DNA of 8,524 bases from Spirochaetaceae bacterium (GTDB lineage: Bacteria > Spirochaetota > Spirochaetia > B11-G9). Shown piece after piece: positions 1-6,363 of the stretch (positions are counted from its first letter, which is position 1; each line of letters starts with the position of its first letter). Made by a program: the position numbers and the translations under genes. The notes beneath the pieces are model-generated. The model was not told the DNA's origin. It made no database searches and saw nothing but the letters and a program-made list of their open reading frames with translations. Location: positions 1 through 8,524 of the forward strand of contig JAUVLL010000124.1 in NCBI GenBank assembly GCA_030600745.1. Direction: 5' to 3'.

Positions 1-870
1 AAAATTCAGGATGGATGCAACAATTATTGTGCTTATTGCAGGGTTACTATTGCCCGTGGGGATTCCGTAAGCTTAAAACTTTGTGAGGTAGTTCGAAGAG
101 CTGTCAGTCTTGAAAGAGCCGAGTACAGAGAAATAATTATAACAGGTGTTAATATAACTGATTATATGGATCCCGATAACCATGCAAACAGACTTCCTGA
201 ACTGATAAACAAGTTGACTTCCACACTAAAAACAGCACGAATAAGGCTTTCATCTTTAGAACCGGATATGATAGATGATAATCTTGCAGCGGCAGTGGCA
301 CATGAGTCTGTTGTTCCCCATTTCCATATTCCGGTTCAAAGCGGTTCAAATTTTCTGCATGAGAAAATTAGAAGGCATTATACCCGGGATAAGGTTCGTG
401 AAGCTGTACAAATCCTCCGGAATGTAAAAAATGATCCCTTTATTGCTGCAGATCTTATTGTCGGTCTCCCCGGCGAAACGGAAGATTTTTTTAGGGATTC
501 CTACTCTCTTATCAGCGAACTTGAGTTTACACAACTCCATATTTTCCCCTATTCCCAAAGACCTGGAACAGCTTTGTTTAATGCAAAAAATCGTGTACCG
601 GAAAGAATTACCGGTGAAAGAACCAGGCGTATCAGAAATTTGGCATCCAATCTGTACAAGAAATATCTGGAAAGATGGGATGGGCGTGAATTAGAGGTGA
701 TTCTTGAAAAATATATCGAAAGTGGTTTTTGGTCTGGTTTATCGGAAAATTATCTTCATGTACAAGTTGCAGGACTGGATGAAGATGTTTCATTTAGGGG
801 AAAGTTGGTAAAATGCAGGATAATCAGTGTTGAGAATGGAATAGAATGTGAATTTATACAATTTCTGTAG
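1..870 (+). CDS. mtaB: tRNA methylthiotransferase MtaB-like, radical SAM (5' end missing)
   Basis: Radical-SAM enzyme expected to add a methylthio group to t6A at position 37 of ANN-decoding tRNAs in the cytoplasm. The frame is open from base 1 and encodes 289 residues; the N-terminal domain that carries the second Fe-S cluster lies outside the window. Visible in order (window numbering): the SAM cluster motif C6-x3-C10-x2-C13 followed by IARG, the strand REIIITGVN near residue 45, RLSSLEP at 82-88, HIPVQSGS at 109-116, ADLIVGLPGETE ending at 161, HIFPYSQRPGT at 180-190, and a TRAM-like RNA-binding beta domain from about 229 to 287. The motif set is shared by MiaB, RimO and MtaB; the EIIITGVNI..Y strand favours MtaB, since the B. 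subtilis enzyme has a similar EIVLTGIH..Y. MiaB-like is the alternative. The stop TAG lies inside the palindrome at 865-897. Confidence 0.85.
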   Translation, partial: KIQDGCNNYCAYCRVTIARGDSVSLKLCEVVRRAVSLERAEYREIIITGVNITDYMDPDNHANRLPELINKLTSTLKTARIRLSSLEPDMIDDNLAAAVAHESVVPHFHIPVQSGSNFLHEKIRRHYTRDKVREAVQILRNVKNDPFIAADLIVGLPGETEDFFRDSYSLISELEFTQLHIFPYSQRPGTALFNAKNRVPERITGERTRRIRNLASNLYKKYLERWDGRELEVILEKYIESGFWSGLSENYLHVQVAGLDEDVSFRGKLVKCRIISVENGIECEFIQFL

Positions 871-897
871 GGAACGGTTTCAAACCGGTCCCTACAG
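865..897. repeat. REP-like palindrome overlapping the mtaB stop
   Basis: Two 16-nt arms, 865-880 (CTGTAGGGAACGGTTT) and 882-897, pair across one central base with a single mismatch (A873 opposite G889). As RNA the apex would relax to a TTTCAAA loop. No T-run follows on either strand, so an intrinsic terminator is unlikely. The outer TGTAGGG/CCCTACA arms look like the dispersed REP-type palindromes, sometimes mobilised by RAYT transposases, seen in many environmental bacteria; that link comes from recall of the pattern and was not searched. It may also protect or end the mtaB mRNA 3' end. Confidence 0.7.
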
Positions 898-924
898 AAA
901 TATCAATAAACTCCACTCATTTAT

Positions 925-952
925 TTGCTTTTTTATTTTCATGGGTTATACT
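925..952 (+). promoter_or_regulatory. Candidate sigma70 promoter for the first lipoprotein-barrel operon
   Basis: A -10 box TATACT (947-952, five of six consensus matches) lies 16 nt after a weak -35 TTGCTT (925-930). Transcription would begin near 959, leaving an AT-rich leader of about 60 nt before the ATG at 1022. The surrounding sequence is AT-rich enough for chance matches, so this is a candidate only. Confidence 0.4.
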
Positions 953-1021
953 CTAAACATAAGTAGCAAAAATAAAATAAAAAATTGTTAAAATATATGT
1001 TGAATTCTTAGGAGGAATATA

Positions 1022-1840
1022 ATGAAGAAAATTTTAACCCTGGGTATAGCCGCCCTTGTATTGATTACAATGTCAAGCTGCCAGTTTAATATATTTGCAG
1101 CCTTTGACAAAATTGAAATTCCCAACGTTGCAGATTTAGATGCAAGAGCAAGCTCTGATGAAGACGGATTTGTTGACGATGTTGAAGATTATGTTGAAAA
1201 TGACTTTCTTGACAATAGTGATGTAACAGAAGAACAGATAGACGCTATTGTTTCAAATTTGGAGACAATTTACGGAGGAGGGGGAGCCGCTGACACTGTT
1301 CAACAGGCTGCTGTTCTCGCAGGAGAAATTATTATAAACAGAGACCCTGTTACCTCTAATGTTGTAAATGGTGTTATTGGTACTGTAACAGATGCTATGA
1401 ACTCCGGGGATGATCTGGATTCTGAGACCATACTTGCAAACATTTTTCCAGATAATCTTGATCTGCCGGGATTGCAGAATATACTTAATGATCTGGATCG
1501 GGCGGCAGCTGCATATGCTGATTTCTCAGCTACTGTAAGCAGTGGTGGAACTGCCGACTGGATGTCCGATGGTGAAGTAGGTGATATGGCACTATACGCG
1601 GTTGTTTCACTTGTTATTTCAGATTTCAGGGATCAGTTAACTGCTCATGAGTCTGGTAGTGAAGCAGCAGCAGATGATGATCTGTTGGATTTTATCAATA
1701 CAGGTAATTTGCCTGGTGGTTTTATCCCTGATAATCCTTTCGATACTAGTGACACAGGATCTACAGTTTCAGTTTCGACTTTTGAAGCTGAACTTCAGGA
1801 TATATTGATTTTTGCCGATCTTACAGATCTGATAGTTTAG
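1022..1840 (+). CDS. Acidic spirochaetal lipoprotein, partner of downstream FadL-like barrel
   Basis: Predicted 272-residue lipoprotein of unknown function. The N-terminus has MKK, a hydrophobic core (about residues 4-17) and a lipobox ending MSSC, so Cys20 should be lipidated and become residue 1 of the mature protein. The mature part is rich in Asp and Glu (for example SDEDGFVDDVEDYVEND after about residue 45), Ala-rich and mostly helical in appearance, with no catalytic motif I recognise. A strong SD TAGGAGG (1009-1015) sits 6 nt before the ATG and fixes the start. The next gene begins 9 nt after the stop, with its SD overlapping this stop, so the two are co-transcribed and probably translationally coupled. 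The middle (IDAIVSNLETIYG... and DMALYAVVSLVISD) weakly resembles the lipoprotein at 3136-3741, suggesting diverged paralogues. Function inferred only from the pairing: a periplasm-facing accessory subunit of the barrel. Confidence 0.85.
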   Translation: MKKILTLGIAALVLITMSSCQFNIFAAFDKIEIPNVADLDARASSDEDGFVDDVEDYVENDFLDNSDVTEEQIDAIVSNLETIYGGGGAADTVQQAAVLAGEIIINRDPVTSNVVNGVIGTVTDAMNSGDDLDSETILANIFPDNLDLPGLQNILNDLDRAAAAYADFSATVSSGGTADWMSDGEVGDMALYAVVSLVISDFRDQLTAHESGSEAAADDDLLDFINTGNLPGGFIPDNPFDTSDTGSTVSVSTFEAELQDILIFADLTDLIV

Positions 1841-1849
1841 GAGGAACTG

Positions 1850-2977
1850 ATGAAAAAAATTACACTTATAATTATTATAGCTTTATTATTTACCGGTTTT
1901 TCTTTTGGAGAAGAAATTCTGGATGATCCGATTTTTGCTCCTGTACTGCCGGATGTTATCGCACGAGGTAATGCGTTTACAGCTTCGGCTCATGGGTATG
2001 GAGCTCTTTTTACTAACCCGGCTGGATTTTCCAAAGAAAATGGCTCTTTTACTCTGCTTTCTGTAAACGCAAACCCTTATTTTATCCCGAATGAGAAGGA
2101 TATAGACGGATTTCTTACAGTTGCCGATAATCCAGCTTCTGCCATTAATACATTAAGCAGTTTAGTAGTAACTAATGGAGTTGGCGCAAATGCAAATACG
2201 GGTATTGCGGTTGTGGGAAAGGGACTTGGTCTTGGAATTGTAGTGGATGCTGATTCCTATGGAAGAGGTAAAACTGCCCTTGGTACCGAGATTGATGCTG
2301 TTGGGACCTTAGCGGTTATTGCAGGACTTTCCATTAATCCCCAGCTTGGACCGTTATCTATGCATCTTGGTGGTGATCTAAGATATATGCACAGAATGAA
2401 GTTGGACAATGTAGGTATTATAGATCTTATGAATCTTTCAGATGATGATGAAAGTACCACTGCTAATGTGGATCTTCTTACAGGAGATGCTTTGGCATTT
2501 GATCTTGGGGCCATAGTGGATATGGGACCTTTGTCTCTGGGAATGTCAATCAGGGATGTTGGAGGGACAAAATTCTTCTATTCATATGAGAATCTTGAGA
2601 CTAATGAGACAGGCAATGTTGGAGATGATTACAGAATACCAATGTCAGTAAATACAGGTATTGGGTACCATCCTGACTTAGGTCTTCTTAAATGGCTTAT
2701 TGATCCAACCTTCAATATTGAATATCAGCATGTATTCTATCAGGACCCTGATAATACTCCTTCATTATGGACACAGCTTCATGCAGGAACTGAAGTTAGG
2801 GTGTTAAGATTTATAAAGCTTCGGGGTGGAATCAATCAGGGATATTTAACTGCCGGAATTGGTGCAAAACTTCTCTTTATGGATATAAATATGGCCTACT
2901 TTACCAGAGAAATGGGTGAATACGCAGGTGTTAATCCAAACAGCGGTATGTCTCTGGAAGTTGCAATTAGATTTTAA
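1850..2977 (+). CDS. FadL-like / UPF0164-type outer-membrane beta-barrel protein
   Basis: 375 residues. A Sec signal peptide (MKKI plus hydrophobic residues 6-19) probably ends at SFG|EE (20/21). Just after it comes the block ARGNAFTASAHGYGALFTNPAGF, with NPAG at 56-59, the hallmark of FadL/OmpP1-type barrels and of spirochaetal UPF0164 proteins. The rest alternates polar and hydrophobic residues with many Gly, Asp and Asn turns, as expected of a 12-14 strand barrel, and ends in a C-terminal aromatic beta-signal (LEVAIRF) for BAM assembly. Near the end, RGGINQGYLTAGIGAKL matches the same region of the barrel at 3798-4949. FadL relatives import hydrophobic molecules such as long-chain fatty acids; the substrate here is unknown. 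The SD AGGAGG (1839-1844) overlaps the lipoprotein stop, and an intrinsic terminator follows 21 nt after the stop. Confidence 0.85.
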   Translation: MKKITLIIIIALLFTGFSFGEEILDDPIFAPVLPDVIARGNAFTASAHGYGALFTNPAGFSKENGSFTLLSVNANPYFIPNEKDIDGFLTVADNPASAINTLSSLVVTNGVGANANTGIAVVGKGLGLGIVVDADSYGRGKTALGTEIDAVGTLAVIAGLSINPQLGPLSMHLGGDLRYMHRMKLDNVGIIDLMNLSDDDESTTANVDLLTGDALAFDLGAIVDMGPLSLGMSIRDVGGTKFFYSYENLETNETGNVGDDYRIPMSVNTGIGYHPDLGLLKWLIDPTFNIEYQHVFYQDPDNTPSLWTQLHAGTEVRVLRFIKLRGGINQGYLTAGIGAKLLFMDINMAYFTREMGEYAGVNPNSGMSLEVAIRF

Positions 2978-2998
2978 AAGGATTATTTGGTACAATCG

Positions 2999-3028
2999 GG
3001 CTGCTTTCTATTGGAAGCAGCCTTTTTT
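2999..3028 (+). terminator. Rho-independent terminator of lipoprotein-barrel operon 1
   Basis: A 10-bp stem (2999-3008 with 3013-3022, one G-U pair) closes on a TATT tetraloop and is followed directly by six T (3023-3028). It lies 21 nt after the barrel stop codon and separates the two lipoprotein-barrel units into different transcripts. Confidence 0.9.
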
Positions 3029-3056
3029 GTTATAAAACCCTTTTTTACCACACCTC

Positions 3057-3084
3057 TTGATTTTTCCATCACAGGTGATAGATT
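3057..3084 (+). promoter_or_regulatory. Candidate promoter for lipoprotein-barrel operon 2
   Basis: TTGATT (3057-3062) and TAGATT (3079-3084) are 16 nt apart, each with four of six consensus matches. A promoter is expected between the terminator at 2999-3028 and the ATG at 3136, and this is the best pair I see. TATAGT at 3084-3089 is a better -10 box but would need a 21-nt spacer from this -35. Confidence 0.3.
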
Positions 3085-3135
3085 ATAGTTATAGGAACAT
3101 TTAACCGACCATTTATATGTCAGGGAGAGATTAAT

Positions 3136-3741
3136 ATGAAAAAAATAAAATTTATTGTTTTAGTGGTAGTTACAATTCTTATATTCTCCTCCTGTCAGCA
3201 GATTTTTACCTACAGTGCCCTGGAATGGGCACAAAGAGATCCGGCAGATCTTCCTTTAGCTGTGCAATTAGAACGAGCTGAGGATGCACTTGCAAGTGGT
3301 GATCAGGATGAACTGGAAGCTATGTATGCTGTTTTAAGTTCCAGCAGTGATCCTGATATCCAGGTTCTTGTTTCTCAACTTGCTGTTAGTGCTTCCGGAC
3401 TGGAAAGTGCCATAACCAACGCCATAGCAAATAACACTTTTGATACTTCTACAATTGCCGCTATCGATGGTACATGGCTAGCTAATGCTGAAACTGCTAT
3501 GTTCAAAGCCGATACAGGTAATGCAGATATAACACCTGAAGAATATTTGGCTGTTGCAGCTGCATTGATTGTTATGGAAGCTCAATCATTAGTAGCACCA
3601 AATACTCCTAATGATATAAATGACGTCAATATTGCAGGTGCTACTGCAAATCAGGGTGGAAGTAATGTTGACAAAGCGCTTTATTATGCTGAAGCTGCCG
3701 GCTACACCCAGGCTGATCTGGAAGCTATGTTCACTTTATAG
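3136..3741 (+). CDS. Second spirochaetal lipoprotein, partner of second FadL-like barrel
   Basis: 201 residues. MKKIKF, a hydrophobic core, and a lipobox ending IFSSC place the lipidated Cys at residue 20, the same position and the same SSCQ context as in the lipoprotein at 1022. The mature protein is helical and Ala/Leu-rich: LAVQLERAEDALASGD near residue 50, then repeated amphipathic helices, then ITPEEYLAVAAALIVMEAQ near 136-154 and a final QADLEAMFTL. The LERAEDALASGDQDELEAMYAVL segment is TPR-like in spacing, but no clean TPR array is present. The purine-rich SD AGGGAGAG (3122-3129) precedes the ATG by 6 nt. The barrel gene begins 56 nt downstream with no terminator between, so one transcript is likely. 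Function unknown; a periplasmic or inner-leaflet partner of the barrel is inferred from the repeated gene order. Confidence 0.82.
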   Translation: MKKIKFIVLVVVTILIFSSCQQIFTYSALEWAQRDPADLPLAVQLERAEDALASGDQDELEAMYAVLSSSSDPDIQVLVSQLAVSASGLESAITNAIANNTFDTSTIAAIDGTWLANAETAMFKADTGNADITPEEYLAVAAALIVMEAQSLVAPNTPNDINDVNIAGATANQGGSNVDKALYYAEAAGYTQADLEAMFTL

Positions 3742-3797
3742 ATCTATGTTACGAGTTCTTTTATCAGAAATCGGAATAATGTACATCAGGAGTTTTC

Positions 3798-4949
3798 ATG
3801 AAAATTAGACTAAATTTTACTTTATTACTAATTATTGGTTTTTCATTATTCATTGTTCCCCTTTCTGTCTATGCAGCAGATCTTTACGAACGTCCAGTAT
3901 CAATCATCTCACCAGCATCCTCCGCTCTCGGTGGTCCTCATGTTACAATGAACGATGGCTTTTCCAGTCTAATGAACAATCCTGCCGGATTCTATTCCGT
4001 CGAGCCTGAGTTTAGTATTGCCGAAATAACTATGGGACTTAAAGGGCCTGTTTTTGATATTGCAAATCTTATACTTACAGAAGATATGGCAGCTCTGCCT
4101 GATCTCATCCAGGGTATCTATACAGGTATAGATCTGCTTGGGCCGGTGTCCTTTGGTTATGTCGGGGAAGGGCTTGGTTTGGGTATCTACTCTAATTCCT
4201 ACTCCACAATTTCTTCCAGTGGTCCTTTGACTGTTAAAGCAGATATAGGTTCTGAGATAATTCTTTCCGGTGGTTATGCCTTAAGACTGCCTTTTCCTTT
4301 ACCTGAAACCCATTTGGTAGATGTGGGAATGCTCCTTAAAGGAACTTTCCGGGGTGAACTTTCTTTTGAGGAGTCAGCTCTTAATATTATGAATATAGGG
4401 ATGGATACACTTACAACAGAGCCCTTTAGTTTTATAACCGGTATTGGTTTTGATTTGGGTTTTAGGTATTCCTATTTGAATATGATAACCATTGGTCTGG
4501 TCGGCAGAGATATATATTCGCCAACTGTACGTAATACGTATAGTAATGTAGATGCTTTTTCTTCCGGTGCAGTACCTCTTGAAGAGCTTAAGGGTATTGT
4601 CCCTTTTACTCTGGATTTTGGTGTTATGTATTCACCTGACTTCGAGTCAAAAAATCTTTTTATAAGTGACATAAAGGTCTATCTTGATTATTATGATATA
4701 CTTGATTTTTGGTTGTACCCTGAATTAGCCGTAAATCCAATACTTCATATTGGAATTGGAACGGAAATATCGATGTTGAGTATCCTTGATGTCAGAGCTG
4801 GTTTTAACCAGGGACTGCTTTCAGCAGGTCTGGGACTTGATCTTCATTATTTTAAGATGAATCTTGCAATGTTTGGAATTGAACTTTCAACAGAGCCTGG
4901 TCTGCAGCCTGTCTATAATATTCAATTGGGTTTTGAATTCAGAATTTGA
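3798..4949 (+). CDS. Second FadL-like / UPF0164-type outer-membrane beta-barrel protein
   Basis: 383 residues. The signal peptide (hydrophobic 9-22) probably ends at VYA|AD (26/27). The family block follows: PASSALGGPHVTMNDGFSSL then NPAG at 61-64, equivalent to NPAG 56-59 of the barrel at 1850. Amphipathic strands with Gly/Asp turns fill the body and the last residues LGFEFRI form a beta-signal. The block DVRAGFNQGLLSAGLGLDL aligns with the end of the first barrel; elsewhere the two proteins have drifted far apart, so this is an old duplication or two separately kept members of one family. The SD AGGAG (3788-3792) lies 5 nt before the ATG. I see no convincing intrinsic terminator after the stop; a 7-bp AT-rich inverted repeat (4943-4949 with 4970-4976) is too weak to call. 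Likely role: passage of hydrophobic or other small molecules across the outer membrane; substrate unknown. Confidence 0.85.
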   Translation: MKIRLNFTLLLIIGFSLFIVPLSVYAADLYERPVSIISPASSALGGPHVTMNDGFSSLMNNPAGFYSVEPEFSIAEITMGLKGPVFDIANLILTEDMAALPDLIQGIYTGIDLLGPVSFGYVGEGLGLGIYSNSYSTISSSGPLTVKADIGSEIILSGGYALRLPFPLPETHLVDVGMLLKGTFRGELSFEESALNIMNIGMDTLTTEPFSFITGIGFDLGFRYSYLNMITIGLVGRDIYSPTVRNTYSNVDAFSSGAVPLEELKGIVPFTLDFGVMYSPDFESKNLFISDIKVYLDYYDILDFWLYPELAVNPILHIGIGTEISMLSILDVRAGFNQGLLSAGLGLDLHYFKMNLAMFGIELSTEPGLQPVYNIQLGFEFRI

Positions 4950-5008
4950 TGCTGCGTCTCTACATTGTTTCAAATTGCCCTCTTTCTGTATTAAAAAACT
5001 GACAACTA

Positions 5009-5037
5009 TTGACATTTTTTCGGCTGTTTTGTATAGT
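5009..5037 (+). promoter_or_regulatory. Strong sigma70-type promoter of the tRNA unit
   Basis: Perfect -35 TTGACA (5009-5014), a 17-nt spacer, and -10 TATAGT (5032-5037, five of six). Transcription should start near 5044, about 64 nt before tRNA-Lys. A near-consensus promoter suits stable RNA genes. Confidence 0.8.
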
Positions 5038-5072
5038 CCATCGTACCCGGAAAGACACCAATTTAAACAAAA

Positions 5073-5101
5073 CAACAACCATCTTGCTTTTGGGGTTGTT
5101 G
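5073..5101 (+). other. Hairpin in the pre-tRNA leader
   Basis: CAACAACC (5073-5080) pairs perfectly with GGTTGTTG (5094-5101) around a 13-nt loop, ending 6 nt before the tRNA-Lys 5' end. No T-run follows, so it is not a terminator. It could guide RNase P or endonuclease processing of the leader, or be incidental. Confidence 0.4.
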
Positions 5102-5107
5102 GTCATC

Positions 5108-5180
5108 GGGCCGCTAGCTCAGTTGGTAGAGCAACGCCCTTTTAAGGCGTGGGTCACAGGTTCGAATCCTGTGCGGCTCA
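5108..5180 (+). tRNA. tRNA-Lys (anticodon UUU)
   Basis: A complete 73-nt cloverleaf. The acceptor stem GGGCCGC pairs with 5173-5179 (one G-U), with discriminator A5180. The D arm is GCTC/GAGC, the anticodon stem ACGCC/GGCGT with loop CTTTTAA places TTT at 5141-5143, the variable loop has five bases, and the T arm is ACAGG/CCTGT with loop TTCGAAT. CCA is not encoded and must be added by tRNA nucleotidyltransferase. It is the first tRNA of a two-tRNA transcript driven by the promoter at 5009-5037. Reads AAA and AAG. Confidence 0.97.
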
Positions 5181-5189
5181 GTTTTTTAT

Positions 5190-5261
<72 letters not shown>

Positions 5262-5264
5262 TAA

Positions 5265-5305
5265 CCTTTGTCAGAAGAAAAACTCTTTTGACAAAGGCTT
5301 TTTTT
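5265..5305 (+). terminator. Rho-independent terminator of the tRNA unit
   Basis: A 14-bp stem (5265-5278 with 5284-5297, one G-T pair) with a 5-nt A-rich loop, one C, then seven T (5299-5305). Its 3' arm plus T-run is repeated exactly at 5491-5510 without the matching 5' arm. The TTGACA inside the 3' arm belongs to this stem and not to a promoter. Confidence 0.93.
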
Positions 5306-5490
5306 ATCCCCACCTGCTGTATAGTTATAAGAGCCTTATGCGATGTCTCTGGTTACAGCTTGTTTTTGTGCTGGTCGCAAACAAGTTTGCTGCTCGCATA
5401 TGCATCCTTAGCTTTTTGCGCCAGTTATTGGCCATATATTAGATAAGAACTACTTTTTAAATTTAAAATGTGATATTGCGCAAAAAGCTT
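5306..5490. other. Non-coding islet between two copies of a terminator segment
   Basis: No convincing gene. By hand count the core 5331-5433 is about 48 percent G+C, higher than the very AT-rich stretch that follows to 5563. It contains an imperfect direct repeat (TGCTGGTCGCA at 5369-5379, TGCTGCTCGCA at 5388-5398), a small palindrome GCAAAC-AA-GTTTGC (5377-5390), and a 12-nt inverted repeat (5410-5421 with 5478-5489). The island is flanked by exact 20-nt direct repeats (5286-5305 and 5491-5510). A decayed or miniature mobile or intergenic repeat element is possible; a small structured RNA is another option. Confidence 0.35.
5410..5489. repeat. 12-nt perfect inverted repeat
   Basis: AGCTTTTTGCGC at 5410-5421 and its exact reverse complement GCGCAAAAAGCT at 5478-5489, separated by 56 nt. 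The right arm runs straight into a T-run (5489-5494), so the fold could act as a long-loop terminator, or the arms could be the remains of element termini. Confidence 0.6.
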
Positions 5491-5510
5491 TTTTGACAAA
5501 GGCTTTTTTT
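5491..5510 (+). repeat. Direct repeat of the tRNA terminator 3' half (copy 2)
   Basis: These 20 nt (TTTTGACAAAGG followed by C and seven T) are identical to 5286-5305, which is the 3' arm and T-run of the tRNA terminator. The pairing 5' arm is absent. Similarity continues less strongly downstream (ATCC, then about 15 of 24 matches into an AT-rich stretch). A weaker hairpin, AAAAAGC 5482-5488 with GCTTTTT 5502-5508, could still form here before the T-run. Confidence 0.8.
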
Positions 5511-5563
5511 TTATCCTCATGTGTTATATGATAATAAGTGAAAAAAATTTATATGAGGTAAGT

Positions 5564-6358
5564 ATGAGCAGAAAACTAATTTTGGTGTCACTTTTATTGG
5601 TGGTAATGACTTTTCCAGGGATTTCCTTGTTTTCACAGAGTATGAAGGGGCTTAGTCTTGGCGGAACAACCGGGCTAATTACAACACCAACCGGAAGAAT
5701 AGGATGGGAGAAATCTACCGATCTTGGAATGGATATTGGGTATCATTTTTCTACAGACAGAGGTTTTGGAGAAAATGAAAGTATAATGAATATAGCACTG
5801 AGTATGTTTAAGAAGCTTGAGACTGGAGGTACTATTGATATTCAGCCTGGAGATGACACATCAGATATTCTCCTCTTTGGGAAATACCAAATTTATAACA
5901 GCGGACAGTCAGGGATGGCTCTTGGTGGAAATTTTCAGCTGCTTAATCTTACTTCAGATATTAATCGTACATTTGGTCAGATTTATCTGGCATCAACCTA
6001 TGCCGGTAATTTTATGGAGATCCCTGCATCTACAACAATCGTTTTTGGAAAAACCTTTGATATTGATGCCGGTTGGGATAACAGGATAGATTTTTCAATG
6101 GGATTTGATTTGGCACTGTTTCCCCAGGTTTTTAACGGATATGTTCGCTGGATTAGCGAATTTGCAAATTATTCCTATAGTGTAGATTCCAGAATTACAA
6201 ATGCAGCTGCAAGGGGAGCGTTTAATACAGGTTTGCGAATAGATATCCTTGGCGGCAGTTCTTATAAACTGGTTATTGATGCAACACTTATGGATGTGTT
6301 TGATGAAGGTATAGACAGGTTTGCTATTGGCGGATCATTCGGATTCTCTTTAAGGTAG
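5564..6358 (+). CDS. Small outer-membrane beta-barrel protein of unknown role
   Basis: 264 residues from the ATG at 5564, chosen over an in-frame ATG at 5519 because a GAGG ribosome site (5555-5558) lies 5 nt upstream and the protein then begins directly with a Sec signal peptide (MSRK, hydrophobic 5-17, probable cleavage LFS|QS at 24/25). The mature protein starts with GLSLGGTTGLITTPTGRIG, recalling the G-x-x-G-L-I-x-T-P-T opening of YjbH-type and related envelope barrels. Alternating polar and hydrophobic stretches with Gly/Asp turns continue to IGGSFGFSLR, enough for about 10-12 strands (estimate). It is not evidently related to the two FadL-like barrels, since NPAG is absent. The next gene starts 5 nt after its stop, so it heads a three-gene operon with the UPRT-like enzyme and the TPR lipoprotein. 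No confident promoter was found in the AT-rich stretch upstream. Confidence 0.8.
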   Translation: MSRKLILVSLLLVVMTFPGISLFSQSMKGLSLGGTTGLITTPTGRIGWEKSTDLGMDIGYHFSTDRGFGENESIMNIALSMFKKLETGGTIDIQPGDDTSDILLFGKYQIYNSGQSGMALGGNFQLLNLTSDINRTFGQIYLASTYAGNFMEIPASTTIVFGKTFDIDAGWDNRIDFSMGFDLALFPQVFNGYVRWISEFANYSYSVDSRITNAAARGAFNTGLRIDILGGSSYKLVIDATLMDVFDEGIDRFAIGGSFGFSLR

Positions 6359-6363
6359 GGTTT

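Noticed and set aside
865..897. Palindrome after mtaB as a rho-independent terminator
   Set aside because: No run of T follows on either strand.
2257..2514. Antisense open frame within the first barrel gene
   Set aside because: No ribosome site or recognisable motif; it is a shadow of a well-supported sense gene.
4943..4976. Inverted repeat after the second barrel as a terminator
   Set aside because: Only 7 AT-rich base pairs with a 20-nt loop and no following T-run.
5288..5325. TTGACA at 5288 with TATAGT at 5320 as a promoter
   Set aside because: The spacer would be 26 nt, and TTGACA is part of the terminator stem. The duplicate TTGACA at 5493 also lacks a -10 box at 16-18 nt.
5338..5442. 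A 34-codon hydrophobic open frame (MRCLWLQLVF...) within the repeat-rich islet
   Set aside because: Only a weak AAGAG sits upstream, there is no clear promoter, and the frame overlaps the direct and inverted repeats, so it is more likely a by-product of the islet than a gene.
5519..5563. Upstream in-frame ATG at 5519 as the start of the small barrel gene
   Set aside because: It would add 15 residues, including charged ones, before the signal peptide, and T-runs precede it instead of a ribosome site; ATG 5564 has GAGG at the right distance.
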